Shown here: positions 1-10,509 of the stretch, piece by piece
How positions within the stretch are numbered: the stretch's first letter is position 1
Layout of the letters: every line of letters begins with the position of its first letter
Source of the DNA: Synechococcus sp. GreenBA-s
Lineage (GTDB): Bacteria; Cyanobacteriota; Cyanobacteriia; PCC-6307; Cyanobiaceae
Direction of reading: 5' to 3'
NCBI RefSeq assembly: GCF_024345855.1
Contig: NZ_JAGQBX010000019.1
Coordinates: 1-43,394 of the forward strand
DNA length: 43,394 nt
The notes under the pieces: model-generated
Seen by the model: only the letters and a program-made list of their open reading frames with translations
Database searches by the model: none
Told to the model about the DNA's origin: nothing
Made by a program: the position numbers and the translations under genes

Positions 1-25
1 GGCGGGTCGTGGCGCAGCGGCGATC

Positions 26-40
26 CCGCCCAACGGGCGG
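26..40. terminator. Short GC hairpin at left edge
   Basis: Six-base arms CCGCCC and GGGCGG are separated by the loop AAC. GC-rich hairpins without a T-run are common at cyanobacterial gene ends, so this may terminate a gene lying to the left of the window. It could also be chance in GC-rich DNA; the first 150 bases hold no gene I can support. Confidence 0.25.
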
Positions 41-84
41 CGCGCCGCGAAGCCCCGACCCGCCGGTGGCGCCCCCGTAGCAAC

Positions 85-98
85 CACTACTTGTAGTG
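85..98. promoter_or_regulatory. CACTACTTGTAGTG palindrome, NrdR-box-like operator
   Basis: A perfect inverted repeat, CACTAC-TT-GTAGTG, lies in the short AT-richer stretch upstream of the first gene. It keeps the outer CACTA...TAGTG of the NrdR box (family consensus near ACACTATATATAGTGT). NrdR represses ribonucleotide reductase genes, normally through two boxes about 30 bp apart; I see only one clear copy. It could act on the gene at 151 or on a minus-strand gene left of the window. The assignment is by similarity to a remembered consensus. Confidence 0.35.
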
Positions 99-123
99 CC
101 CTTCCCAATCCAGGCACCGCCGC

Positions 124-129
124 TAGCGT
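124..129 (+). promoter_or_regulatory. Possible -10 box TAGCGT
   Basis: TAGCGT matches the loose TAnnnT -10 pattern that recurs upstream of several genes here. It lies 21 bases before the ATG at 151 and 25 bases after the CACTAC palindrome. No clear -35 is seen. Confidence 0.25.
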
Positions 130-150
130 GGCCCCAACCGTCATGACGTC

Positions 151-441
151 ATGGCTCAGCTGCACGATCTGCGCCTGCGGCTGCTGGTGCAACAGGAGAG
201 CGAGCGCATCGCCGACAGCCAGCCGGACGAGCTCGATCTCTCGGTGGTGCAGGCCCGCTGCCTCTGCTGGCTGGCCCTGCTGGCCGAGGCCCATGAGGAC
301 CAGGCCACCGACGCGGAGCGCCGTGGCGACGTCGAGCAGGCCATGGGTTGGTTCGCCGATTCGATGCGGCTGCGGGACGTGATCCAGGTGGTGAGTTCGA
401 TAGAAATTCCCCTGCCCGCCACGGGCGATGCGCCGCTCTGA
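151..441 (+). CDS. Small hypothetical protein (96 aa)
   Basis: I do not recognise this protein. It is 96 residues, acidic and predicted helical, with the stretch VQARCLCWLALLAEAHED near residues 33-50 and no signal peptide or clear membrane segment. The ATG chosen lies within the 12-bp palindrome CATGACGTCATG (142-153); another frame is open at 128-382 but its translation is rich in Cys, Trp and Arg, as in shadow frames. A hairpin at 444-476 follows immediately, then another unknown gene on the same strand. It is probably a lineage-specific cytoplasmic protein; function unknown. Confidence 0.6.
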   Translation: MAQLHDLRLRLLVQQESERIADSQPDELDLSVVQARCLCWLALLAEAHEDQATDAERRGDVEQAMGWFADSMRLRDVIQVVSSIEIPLPATGDAPL

Positions 442-443
442 AA

Positions 444-476
444 GGCGCCCCAGGGCAGGTCCATCGCCCTGGTGCC
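444..476 (+). terminator. Hairpin between the two small genes
   Basis: The core arms CCAGGGC (450-456) and GCCCTGG (466-472) pair perfectly around a 9-base loop, and outer GGC/GCC can extend the stem. It begins three bases after the stop at 441 and ends about 30 bases before the next start. No T-run follows, so it may terminate, attenuate or stabilise the transcript. Confidence 0.45.
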
Positions 477-507
477 ATGATGGGACTGACTCAGTGAAGG
501 GACTGCG

Positions 508-981
508 GTGCCGGAAGAGCCCTGCCAATGCCCTGATTGTCAGCGGTTCTACCGGGAACACGACCGCCTGATCCGCGAGAATCCCACCCTGCGTCAGCAG
601 CAGGAGCTCAACTGGGCTGCGCTGCAGTCGTTCCGCACCCTGGCGGGCCGGGTGCTCGAGGAGCTGCAGAAGATCCACGGCGACGGCGACGGCCCGGCAC
701 CTGCGGCCGCGACCCCTGGCGCCACCCCAGGCGGCCCGAACGAGGCGGCGGACCAGGACGCCATCCAGCAGGCCATGGGCGATCTGGAGAACATCAACGC
801 CCATCTGTTCTCGATCGAGGCCCTGATGGAGCGCATCTTCGATGTGCGCGTGCCGGAGGAGGTGGAGCAGAAGTTCCGCGAGCTGGCCGGTGAGCTGGCC
901 CCCGATCCCCTCAATGCCGATCGCCTGCGCCTGAACCGGCTGCTGCACCAGACGCCGGATCTGCCCGACCACCGGGGCTGA
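508..981 (+). CDS. Hypothetical protein with N-terminal Cys cluster (157 aa)
   Basis: Unrecognised protein starting with GTG; AAGG lies 8 bases upstream of it. Residues 6-11 read CQCPDC, a possible metal or redox site. Residues 13-55 are strongly helical and charged, a Pro/Ala/Gly-rich linker covers about 60-78, and a second helical segment follows (around 85-135). This layout suggests a small cytoplasmic scaffold or adaptor with two helical parts joined by a flexible linker. Its last 71 bases overlap the convergent acetate kinase gene on the other strand, whose C-terminal tail is non-conserved there. Codon use resembles the neighbouring housekeeping genes. Confidence 0.72.
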   Translation: MPEEPCQCPDCQRFYREHDRLIRENPTLRQQQELNWAALQSFRTLAGRVLEELQKIHGDGDGPAPAAATPGATPGGPNEAADQDAIQQAMGDLENINAHLFSIEALMERIFDVRVPEEVEQKFRELAGELAPDPLNADRLRLNRLLHQTPDLPDHRG

Positions 982-2134
982 ACCCCTGGGCCGGCGCGCT
1001 CTGCGCCTGGAAGCGCCACGGCTGGCTTGACGCTGTCAGGCAGAGCCGCGCCACCATCCCCTCCTCATCGGCGGGGACCCGCAGAAGTGTGAAAGGGGGC
1101 AGCCAGGCCAGGGCCGCCCGGAGTTCTTCGGCCAGCAGGGCGTCGTTGGCGCCGATGCCGCCGCTGAGGGCGATCACATCCATTCCCCCCAGGCTGGCGG
1201 CCATGGCGCCGATGCCCTTCAGCAGGCTGTGGCGGAACACCGCCAGGGCCAGCTGGGCGCCGCCATGGCCGCTGCCGGCGGCGTGGCGCAGCTCACGCCA
1301 GTCGCCGCTGAGGGCCGAGAGACCTCGGAGGCCGCTCTCGCGGGTGAGCTGCTGATCGAGCTCGGCCAGCGGCAGCCCCTCGCGCAGCAGGTGCAGCAGC
1401 AGCCCCGGATCCACGGAGCCGCTGCGGCTGGCCATCACCAGCCCCTCCAGCGGCGTGAAGCCCATGGTGGTGTCGAGGCTGCGGCCGCCGCGGATGGCCG
1501 CCAGGGAGCAGCCGGCCCCCAGGTGACAGCTGATCAGCCGCAGCTCCCCGGCGGGCTGCGCGCCCGGGCCCTGGCCGCTGACCCGCAGGCGGGCCACGGT
1601 CTCGGCCACGTGCTGGTGGTTCAGGCCGTGGAAGCCGAAGCGGCGCAGGCCGCGGCGGCGCCAGGCCTCCGGGATGGCATAGGTGTAGGCCTCGGGGGCC
1701 AGGCTGGCGTGGAAGCCCGTGTCGAAGCAGGCCCACTGGGGCAATGACGGCCGCGCCGCCTGCAGCCAGAGGATCGCCTCCAGGGCCGGACCGTTGTGCA
1801 GGGGCGCCAGGGGCACCAGGGCCCGCAGCGCGGCCAGCACGGCGGCGTCGATGGCGGTGGGGCGGGTGAGGGTCTCGCCGCCGTGGACCACGCGGTGGCC
1901 CGCCAGCTGGATGCGCGGCCACCAGGGCTGTAGCTGGGGCAGCAGCCATTGCTCCAGCACCTGGGCCAGCGGTTCGCCCCGCAGCTCCCGCTGGCCGCTC
2001 CACGGGCGGGAACTGTGCTCCCCGCCCTTGGGCCCGGCCGCCGCCCCGGCGGCGACCAGGGCCGCCTTGATGCTGGAGCTGCCCACGTTGAGCACCAGCA
2101 CCAGATCCTGGGGCTCCAGTTCAGGGCCCGCCAT
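911..2134 (-). CDS. ackA: Acetate kinase, with an unusual substitution
   Basis: Interconverts acetyl-phosphate + ADP and acetate + ATP. AckA/ASKHA landmarks are present in order: NVGSSS (16-21), HRVVHGG with Arg81, FDTGFH with Asp138, RRFGFHG with His169, DTTMGFTPLEG (221-231), SRSGS with Arg237, SGLRGLSALSGDWREL (267-282), ALSGGIGAND (322-331) and DEEGMVAR (356-363). The usual HLGNG phosphate/adenosine motif reads HLGAG, so the conserved Asn is Ala207, and TSH after FHG is LNH. After about residue 365 a non-conserved 40-residue tail runs into the convergent gene. The start lies four bases after the glycogen phosphorylase stop, making it the last gene of an operon with glgP and phosphoketolase, which supplies acetyl-phosphate. 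Family is certain; activity is slightly in doubt because of Ala207. Confidence 0.92.
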   Translation of the reverse strand: MAGPELEPQDLVLVLNVGSSSIKAALVAAGAAAGPKGGEHSSRPWSGQRELRGEPLAQVLEQWLLPQLQPWWPRIQLAGHRVVHGGETLTRPTAIDAAVLAALRALVPLAPLHNGPALEAILWLQAARPSLPQWACFDTGFHASLAPEAYTYAIPEAWRRRGLRRFGFHGLNHQHVAETVARLRVSGQGPGAQPAGELRLISCHLGAGCSLAAIRGGRSLDTTMGFTPLEGLVMASRSGSVDPGLLLHLLREGLPLAELDQQLTRESGLRGLSALSGDWRELRHAAGSGHGGAQLALAVFRHSLLKGIGAMAASLGGMDVIALSGGIGANDALLAEELRAALAWLPPFTLLRVPADEEGMVARLCLTASSQPWRFQAQSAPAQGFSPGGRADPASGAAAGSGAGDRH

Positions 2135-2138
2135 GGCC

Positions 2139-4657
<2,519 letters not shown>

Positions 4658-4661
<4 letters not shown>

Positions 4662-7114
4662 GCTCCGGTCTCCTGGGGGGCTGTGCTGGGGGCGCTCCAG
4701 CGCCACTCGGTGATTTCGGCGGCGTCCATGCCGTGCTCGTGGGCGTAGGCGCGGTTGGCCAGGATCGCTTCCTTCATGCGTTCTTTCACGTGGGCGGCGC
4801 GGGATCCCAGGCCGGGCACGCGATCGATCACGTCGATCACCAGATTGAAGCGGTCGATCTGGTTGTTCATCGCCAGCTCCAGTGGCGTGTTGATGTTGCC
4901 CATTTCCTTGTAGCCGCGCACGTGGAAGTTGGCGTGGTTGGTGCGGCGGTAGGTGAGGCGGTGGATCAGCCAGGGGTAGCCATGGAAGTTGAAGATCACG
5001 GGCCGGTTGGTGGTGAACAGGGTGTCGAAGTCGCGGTGGCTGAGGCCATGGGGATGTTCGCTGGGGTCGGTGAGGGCGAACAGCTTCACCACGTTCAAGA
5101 CGCGGATGCGCAGCCTGGGAATCTCGCGCCGTAGAATCTCCACGGCCGCCAGGGTCTCCTTGGTGGGGATGTCTCCGGCGCAGGCCATCACAACATCCGG
5201 TTCATCGGGCTCATGGCCGATGTGGTCGTTGCTGGCCCAGCTCCACAGGCCGATGCCCTTGGCCACATGGGCGCGGGCCTGCTCCAGGGTGAGGTACTGC
5301 AGGTGCTTCTGCTTGTCGCTCACGATGATGTTGCAGACGTTGGTCTCCACCAGCGCCTGCTCCGCCACCGCCAGCAGCGAGTTGGCATCGGCCGGCAGAT
5401 AAACCCGCACCACCTCGCCGCTCTTGTTGCCCGCCAGGTCGATGAAGCCGGGGTCCTGGTGGGTGAAGCCGTTGTGGTCCTGCCGCCACACGGTGGAGCT
5501 GATCAGGCAGTTCCAGGGGGCGATCGGAGCGCGCCAGGTGGCGTGGTGAATGCAGGATTCCAGCCACTTGGCGTGCTGGTTGAACATCGAGGCGATCACA
5601 TGGGCGAAGGCCTCATAGGTGTGGAAGAAGCCATAGCGACCGGTGAGCAGATAGCCCTCCATCATTCCCACCAGGGTGTGCTCGCTGAGCATCTCCACCA
5701 CCCGGCCCTCGCGGGCCAGCTCGCTGCCGCCCAGGTCCTCGGGCAGGAAATCCTCCATCCACACCTTCTTGCTCAGCTCGTAGATCGCCTGCAGGCGGTT
5801 AGAGGCCGTTTCATCGGGGCCGAACACCCGCAGGGAGTCGGGGTTGCGGCCGATGGTGTCGCGGAGCAGGGCGCCAAGGGGAGCGGTGTTCTCATGCTCC
5901 ACCTGGCCCGGCGCCGGCACCGCCACGGCGTAGGCCGTGCTGGGGGGCAGGTGCAGCTTGCGGCGCAGCAGACCGCCGTTGGCGTGGGGATTGGAGCCCA
6001 TGCGCCGGTTGCCCACGGGCGAGAGGGCCTGCAGCTCGGGCTGCAGCCGGCCGTTGGCATCAAAGAGCTCCCAGGGTCGGTAGCTCTTGAGCCAGCTCTC
6101 CAGTTGCTGCAGCTGGGCAGGATCGTGGCGGGGGTTGGGCAGCGGTACCTGGTGGCTGCGCCAGAACCCCTCCAGCTTCTGGCCGTTGAGTTCGGCGGGG
6201 CCGGTCCAGCCCTTGGGGGAGCGCAGCACGATCAGCGGCCAGGCCGGTCGCACCGCCTCGCCGCTGGCGCGGGCCTCGGCGCGCACCTGCAGGATGCGGC
6301 CGATGGCGGTGTCCATGGCCTCGGCCATGGCCCGGTGCATCGCCGCTGGCTCCTGGCCCTCCACGAACAGGGGATCCCAGCCGTAGCCGCGCAGCAGGCT
6401 CGCCAGCTCGTCCCTGGGGATGCGGGCCAGCAGGGTGGGATTGGAGATCTTGTAGCCGTTGAGGTGCAGCACCGGCAGCACCGCGCCGTCGTGCACCGGG
6501 TTGAGGAACTTGTTGATGTGCCAGCTGGTGGCCAGGGGCCCGGTCTCGGCCTCGCCGTCGCCGACGCAGGCCAGGGCGATCAGGTCGGGGTTGTCGAACA
6601 CCGCCCCGCAGGCGTGGGAGAGCACGTAGCCCAGCTCGCCCCCCTCGTGGATCGAGCCGGGGGTTTCCGGGGTGCAGTGGCTGCCGATGTGGCCCGGGAA
6701 GGAGAACTGCTTGAAGAAGCGCCCCATCCCCGCGGCGTCCTGGGATTTGTCGGGATAGATCTCGCTGTAGGAGCCATCCAGGTAGGTGGGCGCCAGCACC
6801 CCCGGCGCCCCGTGGCCTGGCCCGGACAGGTAGATCATGTCCAGTTCGTGGTGGCGGATCACCCGGTTGGCGTGGGCCCAGATGAACGCCTGGCCTGGAC
6901 TGGACCCCCAGTGGCCCAGCAGCCGGTTCTTGATGTGCTCAGGCCGCAGCGGTTCAGCCAGCAGCGGGTTGTCGCGCAGGTAGATCATCCCCACCGCCAG
7001 GTAGTTGGCGGCGCGCCACCAGGCATCCGTCAGCGCCAGCTCCTGCTCCAGGTCCACACCGGCGATCCGGACGCTGCCGGGGGCGAGGCCTCCTGCCGAC
7101 TGGGTGGCGGTCAT
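4658..7114 (-). CDS. xfp: Xylulose-5-phosphate/fructose-6-phosphate phosphoketolase
   Basis: A thiamine-diphosphate enzyme splitting xylulose-5-P or fructose-6-P with phosphate into acetyl-phosphate plus glyceraldehyde-3-P or erythrose-4-P. The 818 residues fit the family. Landmarks are [14 protein letters not shown] with His68, [10 protein letters not shown] with His101, [13 protein letters not shown] with His156, the cofactor motif GDGEAETG (185-192), then [56 protein letters not shown] and [17 protein letters not shown]. The ATG at 7114 is chosen because residues upstream of it in the open frame show no family similarity. It heads an operon with glgP and ackA and diverges from the antiporter gene across 94 bp containing a dyad at 7123-7142. 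Dual substrate use is assumed from the family. Confidence 0.97.
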
Positions 7115-7122
7115 GACGGACG

Positions 7123-7142
7123 GGTCCGATCGTGCCCGGACC
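7123..7142. promoter_or_regulatory. Dyad upstream of the phosphoketolase operon
   Basis: Arms GGTCCG (7123-7128) and CGGACC (7137-7142) flank an 8-base spacer, ending 9 bases before the phosphoketolase ATG. On the minus strand a TACGGT -10-like box (7145-7140) overlaps one arm. The position suits a repressor operator or a small hairpin in the leader; no known regulator motif is recognised. Confidence 0.4.
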
Positions 7143-7208
7143 GTAGCCGTGCTCACCGGTCCCACGCCCCAGACCCCAGACTCTCGTGGTGAATTGCCCA
7201 CGCCCGCG

Positions 7209-8576
7209 ATGAGCCTGCCGCCATACCTGCTGCAGGTCGGCCTGGAGGTCAGTGCCCACCAGCTTGAAGTGGCCGACACGCTGATCGGCGTCGGCCGCTT
7301 CCTGGTGATCTTCGTGGCGGCCCGGCTGATGGCCGAACTGCTGGTGCGGCTGCAGCTGCCGACCATCCTCGGGGAGCTGGTGGCTGGGGTGCTGATCGGC
7401 GTCTCGGGTCTACACCTGATCGTGCCGCCCGAGACCCAGGCCGCCGTGAGCGGCGCGGTGCTGGACCTGGTGGGCTCCCTGGCGGATCTGCCGGCCGCCA
7501 GCGTCCGTGACATCTACGTGGAGAGCTTCCCCAGCCTGGAGTCGGTGGCGAACCTGGGTCTCTACGCCCTGCTGTTCCTCACCGGCCTGGAGAGCGAGCT
7601 CGATGAGCTGGTGGCGGTGGGGGGCCAGGCCACCACGGTGGCGGTGGCGGGGGTGGCCCTGCCCTTCGCCCTGGGCACCCTCGGCCTGATGCTCCTGTTC
7701 CACGTGGATCCGATCCCGGCGATCTTCGCCGGCGCCTCGATGACGGCCACCAGCATCGGCATCACCGCCAGCGTGTTCGGCGAGCTGAAGATGCTGCGCT
7801 CGCGCGAGGGGCAGATCGTGATCGGCGCCGCCGTGCTCGACGACATCCTCGGCATCGTGATCCTGGCGGTGGTGGTGAGCCTGGCGGGCGGCGGCAGCCT
7901 GGAGCTGGGGCCGATCCTCAAGTTGGTGACCGCGGCGCTGGTGTTCGTGGTGGCGGCCATCGGCCTCAGCCGCAGCGCCGCCCCCGCCTTCGACGCCCTG
8001 ATCGATCGGCTCAAGGCCCCCGGCGAGGTGATCGTGGCCTCGTTCGTGGTGCTCTCGCTCAGCTGCTTCGCGGCCACCGCCATCGGCCTGGAGGCGGCCC
8101 TGGGGGCCTTTGCCGCCGGCCTGATCCTCAGCACCTCCAAGCACACCCACGCCATCCAGGAGTCGGTGAAGCCGGTGGTGGCCCTGTTCGCCACGATCTT
8201 CTTCGTGCTGATCGGCACCGGCATGGACCTCTCGGTGCTCGATCCCACCAACCCGGCCAACCGCCCCGGCCTGGTGATCGCCGCCTTCCTGCTCGTGGTG
8301 GCGATCGCCGGCAAGGTGGCGGCCGGCTGGGCCTTCCTCTCAAAGCAGCCCACCAACCGGCTGGTGGTGGGCCTGGGGATGATGCCCCGCGGCGAGGTGG
8401 GCCTGATCTTCCTGGGGCTCGGCACCCAGGCCAAGTTGCTCAGTCCGCCCCTGGAGGCCGCCATCCTGCTGATGGTGATCGGCACCACCTTCCTGGCCCC
8501 GCTGCTGCTCAGACTGGTGCTGGCCGGAAAGGATGGAGATCCCGATGCCGACGCCCTCGCCGAAATCCCCACCTGA
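7209..8576 (+). CDS. Cation/proton antiporter, CPA2 type (NhaS3-like)
   Basis: A multi-pass inner or thylakoid membrane exchanger of Na+ (or K+) for H+, 455 residues with about 12 hydrophobic segments. The family signatures are [14 protein letters not shown] (51-64), [14 protein letters not shown] (121-134), [16 protein letters not shown] (175-190), the ion-binding Asp pair in AAVLDDILG (207-215), and [15 protein letters not shown] near the C-terminus. A segment around residues 72-110 replaces a tight loop and looks like an extra extramembrane insertion. The ATG at 7209 begins just before the first hydrophobic helix; upstream codons are not conserved-looking. No C-terminal TrkA-N domain is present. 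It diverges from the phosphoketolase operon and overlaps the methyltransferase gene downstream, with which it is probably co-transcribed. Confidence 0.93.
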   Translation: MSLPPYLLQVGLEVSAHQLEVADTLIGVGRFLVIFVAARLMAELLVRLQLPTILGELVAGVLIGVSGLHLIVPPETQAAVSGAVLDLVGSLADLPAASVRDIYVESFPSLESVANLGLYALLFLTGLESELDELVAVGGQATTVAVAGVALPFALGTLGLMLLFHVDPIPAIFAGASMTATSIGITASVFGELKMLRSREGQIVIGAAVLDDILGIVILAVVVSLAGGGSLELGPILKLVTAALVFVVAAIGLSRSAAPAFDALIDRLKAPGEVIVASFVVLSLSCFAATAIGLEAALGAFAAGLILSTSKHTHAIQESVKPVVALFATIFFVLIGTGMDLSVLDPTNPANRPGLVIAAFLLVVAIAGKVAAGWAFLSKQPTNRLVVGLGMMPRGEVGLIFLGLGTQAKLLSPPLEAAILLMVIGTTFLAPLLLRLVLAGKDGDPDADALAEIPT

Positions 8577-9096
8577 CTCACCCCTGGCGGGCTGGGGCCT
8601 GAGCTGGGGCGGCTGGCTCGACAACCGCCACGGCGAGTGGTGGCTGCTGGCCCAGCTGCTGCTGATCGCCGCCCACCTGCTGCCGCCCTGGCCGGCGCCG
8701 GGGGTCTGGGGCTACGCCTGGCCCCTGCCGCTGGCTGCGGCCGGTGCCCTGCTGTTGTTGCTGGGGCTGGTGCTGGCGGCCCTGGCCTTCGGCGGGCTGG
8801 GGGCCAGCCTCACGCCCCTGCCCGATCCCAAGCCCGGCGCCGCCCTGGTGACGAGCGGTCCCTACCGCCGCTGCCGCCATCCCCTCTATCAGGCGGTCCT
8901 GCTCTGCTCCCTGGGGGTGACCCTGGCCCTGGGCAGCCTGCTGCACCTGGCCCTGCTGCTGGCCCTGGCGGGGGTGCTGGGCGGCAAGGCGCGGCGGGAG
9001 GAGCGTCAGCTGCTGCTCTGCCATCCCGGCTACCCCGCCTATCGGGCGGTGACGCCGGCGATCGTGCCCGGCCTGCCCTGGCTCGACTGGCGCTGA
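8545..9096 (+). CDS. ICMT/phospholipid methyltransferase-like membrane protein
   Basis: A 183-residue membrane protein of the isoprenylcysteine carboxyl methyltransferase/phospholipid methyltransferase fold. Four to five hydrophobic segments are visible. The family core is present: VTSGPYRRCRHPLYQAVLL (S-adenosylmethionine-binding region), a long hydrophobic stretch, then ARREERQLLLCHPGYPAYRAVTP, the paired-Glu and PxYxxY-like C-terminal motif. I chose the ATG at 8545 because GGAG lies six bases upstream; an ATG at 8533 is also in frame. Either start overlaps the antiporter gene, implying coupled expression. The bacterial members have no settled substrate; prenyl, lipid or small-molecule methylation are all possible. 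Confidence 0.82.
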   Translation: MPTPSPKSPPDSPLAGWGLSWGGWLDNRHGEWWLLAQLLLIAAHLLPPWPAPGVWGYAWPLPLAAAGALLLLLGLVLAALAFGGLGASLTPLPDPKPGAALVTSGPYRRCRHPLYQAVLLCSLGVTLALGSLLHLALLLALAGVLGGKARREERQLLLCHPGYPAYRAVTPAIVPGLPWLDWR

Positions 9097-9115
9097 GGCG
9101 CCGGGGCTCAGCCCC
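9089..9115. terminator. Two adjacent GC hairpins between convergent genes
   Basis: GGCGC-TGAG-GCGCC (9089-9102) spans the methyltransferase stop and is followed directly by GGGGC-TCA-GCCCC (9103-9115). They fill the gap before the end of the minus-strand gene at 9130, so they could terminate both. No T-runs flank them. Confidence 0.45.
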
Positions 9116-9129
9116 AGGCCAGGCAGGGT

Positions 9130-9426
9130 TCAGGGATCGCCGCGCAGGCTGGCCAGGCCCCAGAACAGGCCGGAGAGGGCGGCCATCAGCCCGAGGCTGG
9201 TGCCCCAGCCGGGTCCCAGGGCCCAGCCCAACCCCAGGTTGGTGAGGGCGCCCACCCCCAAGGCCAGCGCCAGGCTGGCCACCACCAGCAGGGCCTGTTG
9301 CACCCCCTCCTCCAGGGGACCGTCGGCCAGCACCTGCTCCAGGCGGGTGAGCGGTGCGCTGAGGGGCACGTAGAGGGCCAGGGCCCAGAGGGCCGTTCCG
9401 GGGAGCAGCAGCGTCCAGTCGGGCAC
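9130..9426 (-). CDS. Small conserved-looking membrane protein (98 aa)
   Basis: A 98-residue protein with three hydrophobic helices: about 5-24, 44-66 (LLVVASLALALGVGALTNLGLGW) and 72-92 (GWGTSLGLMAALSGLFWGLA). A loop between the first two carries RLEQVLADGPLEEGVQQ. The start is GTG. I do not recognise the family with confidence; its size and topology resemble small DUF membrane proteins of cyanobacteria. It converges with the methyltransferase gene and diverges from the alpha/beta hydrolase over 52 bp. Confidence 0.68.
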   Translation of the reverse strand: MPDWTLLLPGTALWALALYVPLSAPLTRLEQVLADGPLEEGVQQALLVVASLALALGVGALTNLGLGWALGPGWGTSLGLMAALSGLFWGLASLRGDP

Positions 9427-9451
9427 GGGCCAGCGGGCGGGATGGGCTCCC

Positions 9452-9457
9452 TAGCAT
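9452..9457 (+). promoter_or_regulatory. Possible -10 box TAGCAT
   Basis: TAGCAT sits 21 bases upstream of the GTG of the alpha/beta hydrolase gene, within the 52-bp divergent gap. It matches the TAnnnT pattern; no convincing -35 is visible. Confidence 0.3.
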
Positions 9458-9478
9458 CGACCACCCTGCCCCCGCCCG

Positions 9479-10492
9479 GTGACCAGCCCCGCCGCCGCCG
9501 CCGCCTCCGCCGCTGCCTCCGTCGCCGCCCCAGTCGCCGCTCCTGTCGAGCCGCTCGCCGCTGCGCCAGGAGGGGAGGGAGCCGACGGGACCCCCGCGTT
9601 GCCGGAGGGGCCGTGGTGTTTCCAGGGGCATCGCGTGCACTGCCTCAGCCGCCGGCCCGAGCGGCCCGTGGGGCCGGCGATCCTGCTGGTGCATGGCTTT
9701 GGCGCCTCCACCGACCACTGGCGCTTCAACATCCCCGTGCTGGCCGAGCACCACGAGGTGCATGCCATCGACCTGCTGGGCTTCGGCCGCAGTGCCAAGC
9801 CCGTGGGTCCCAGCTACGGCGGCGCCCTTTGGCGCGACCAGCTGGAGGCCTACGTGCGCGAGCGCATCGGCCGCCCCACGGTGCTGGTGGGTAACTCCCT
9901 CGGCGGCTATGCGGCCCTGGCGGCCGGTGCCGCCCTGGGGGAGCAGGCGGCCGGCGTGGCGCTGCTGAATGCCGCCGGCCCCTTCTCCGATGAACAGGCC
10001 GAGCCCCGGGGCTGGGGGGCGATCGCCCGCCGCACCATCGGCAGCGCCCTGCTCAAGAGTCCGGTGCTGCAGCGGCTGCTGTTCGAGAACCTGCGCCGTC
10101 CCGCCAGCGTGCGCCGCACCCTGCGGCAGGTCTACATCGACAAGACCAACGTCGACGACGCGCTGGTGGAGTCGATCCTGCGGCCGTCGCGCGATCCCGG
10201 CGCCTTCGGCGTGTTCAGGACGGTGTTCGACATTCCCCGCGGCCAGCCCCTCGATGAGCTGTTCGCCCAGCTGCAGGCGCCGCTGCTGCTGCTCTGGGGG
10301 ATCCGCGACCCCTGGATCAATGCCGCCGGCCGTCGCGGCGCCTTCCAGCGCCACGCCCCGGCCAGCACCACCGAGGTGGTGCTGGAGGCCGGCCACTGCC
10401 CCCACGACGAGGTGCCGGAGCAGGTGAACCGGGCGATGCTGGAGTGGCTGGCGGGCCTGCCCGGTGGCGGATCCGAGCCCTCCCGCCCTTAG
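9479..10492 (+). CDS. Alpha/beta hydrolase fold protein
   Basis: A 337-residue serine hydrolase fold protein. Landmarks: the oxyanion motif LLVHGFGASTDHWRFN (about 69-84), HAIDLLGFGRSAKP, the nucleophile elbow VGNSLGGYAAL (about 141-151), the acid in LLLWGIRDPW (about 272-281) and the histidine in LEAGHCPHDEVPE (about 300-312). The serine motif GNSLGG and overall layout resemble cyanobacterial and plastid hydrolases of the pheophytinase/chlorophyll dephytylase branch, but substrate cannot be read from sequence. The first 35 residues from the GTG are an Ala/Pro-rich low-complexity stretch; an in-frame TTG at 9599, preceded by a GGAGGGGAGGGAG tract, may be the true start. The epimerase gene follows after 17 bases. 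Confidence 0.85.
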   Translation: MTSPAAAAASAAASVAAPVAAPVEPLAAAPGGEGADGTPALPEGPWCFQGHRVHCLSRRPERPVGPAILLVHGFGASTDHWRFNIPVLAEHHEVHAIDLLGFGRSAKPVGPSYGGALWRDQLEAYVRERIGRPTVLVGNSLGGYAALAAGAALGEQAAGVALLNAAGPFSDEQAEPRGWGAIARRTIGSALLKSPVLQRLLFENLRRPASVRRTLRQVYIDKTNVDDALVESILRPSRDPGAFGVFRTVFDIPRGQPLDELFAQLQAPLLLLWGIRDPWINAAGRRGAFQRHAPASTTEVVLEAGHCPHDEVPEQVNRAMLEWLAGLPGGGSEPSRP

Positions 10493-10509
10493 CCCTTCCG
10501 CCCGCCGTC

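Noticed and set aside
1-144. Minus-strand frame from an ATG at 144 open to the left edge
   Set aside because: Only 48 codons, Ala/Gly/Pro-rich and with no family features; could be the start of an outside gene but cannot be supported.
1-150. Possible cobalamin riboswitch on the minus strand (GGTGCC...GGGAA)
   Set aside because: The B12-box and paired elements expected after GGGAA are not found in the right order.
142-153. CATGACGTCATG palindrome overlapping the first start codon
   Set aside because: Perfect but short, and no known regulator site fits; likely chance around an ATG.
5213-7192. Long plus-strand frame antisense to phosphoketolase
   Set aside because: Shadow of a well-conserved gene; no domain, and composition matches other antisense shadows.
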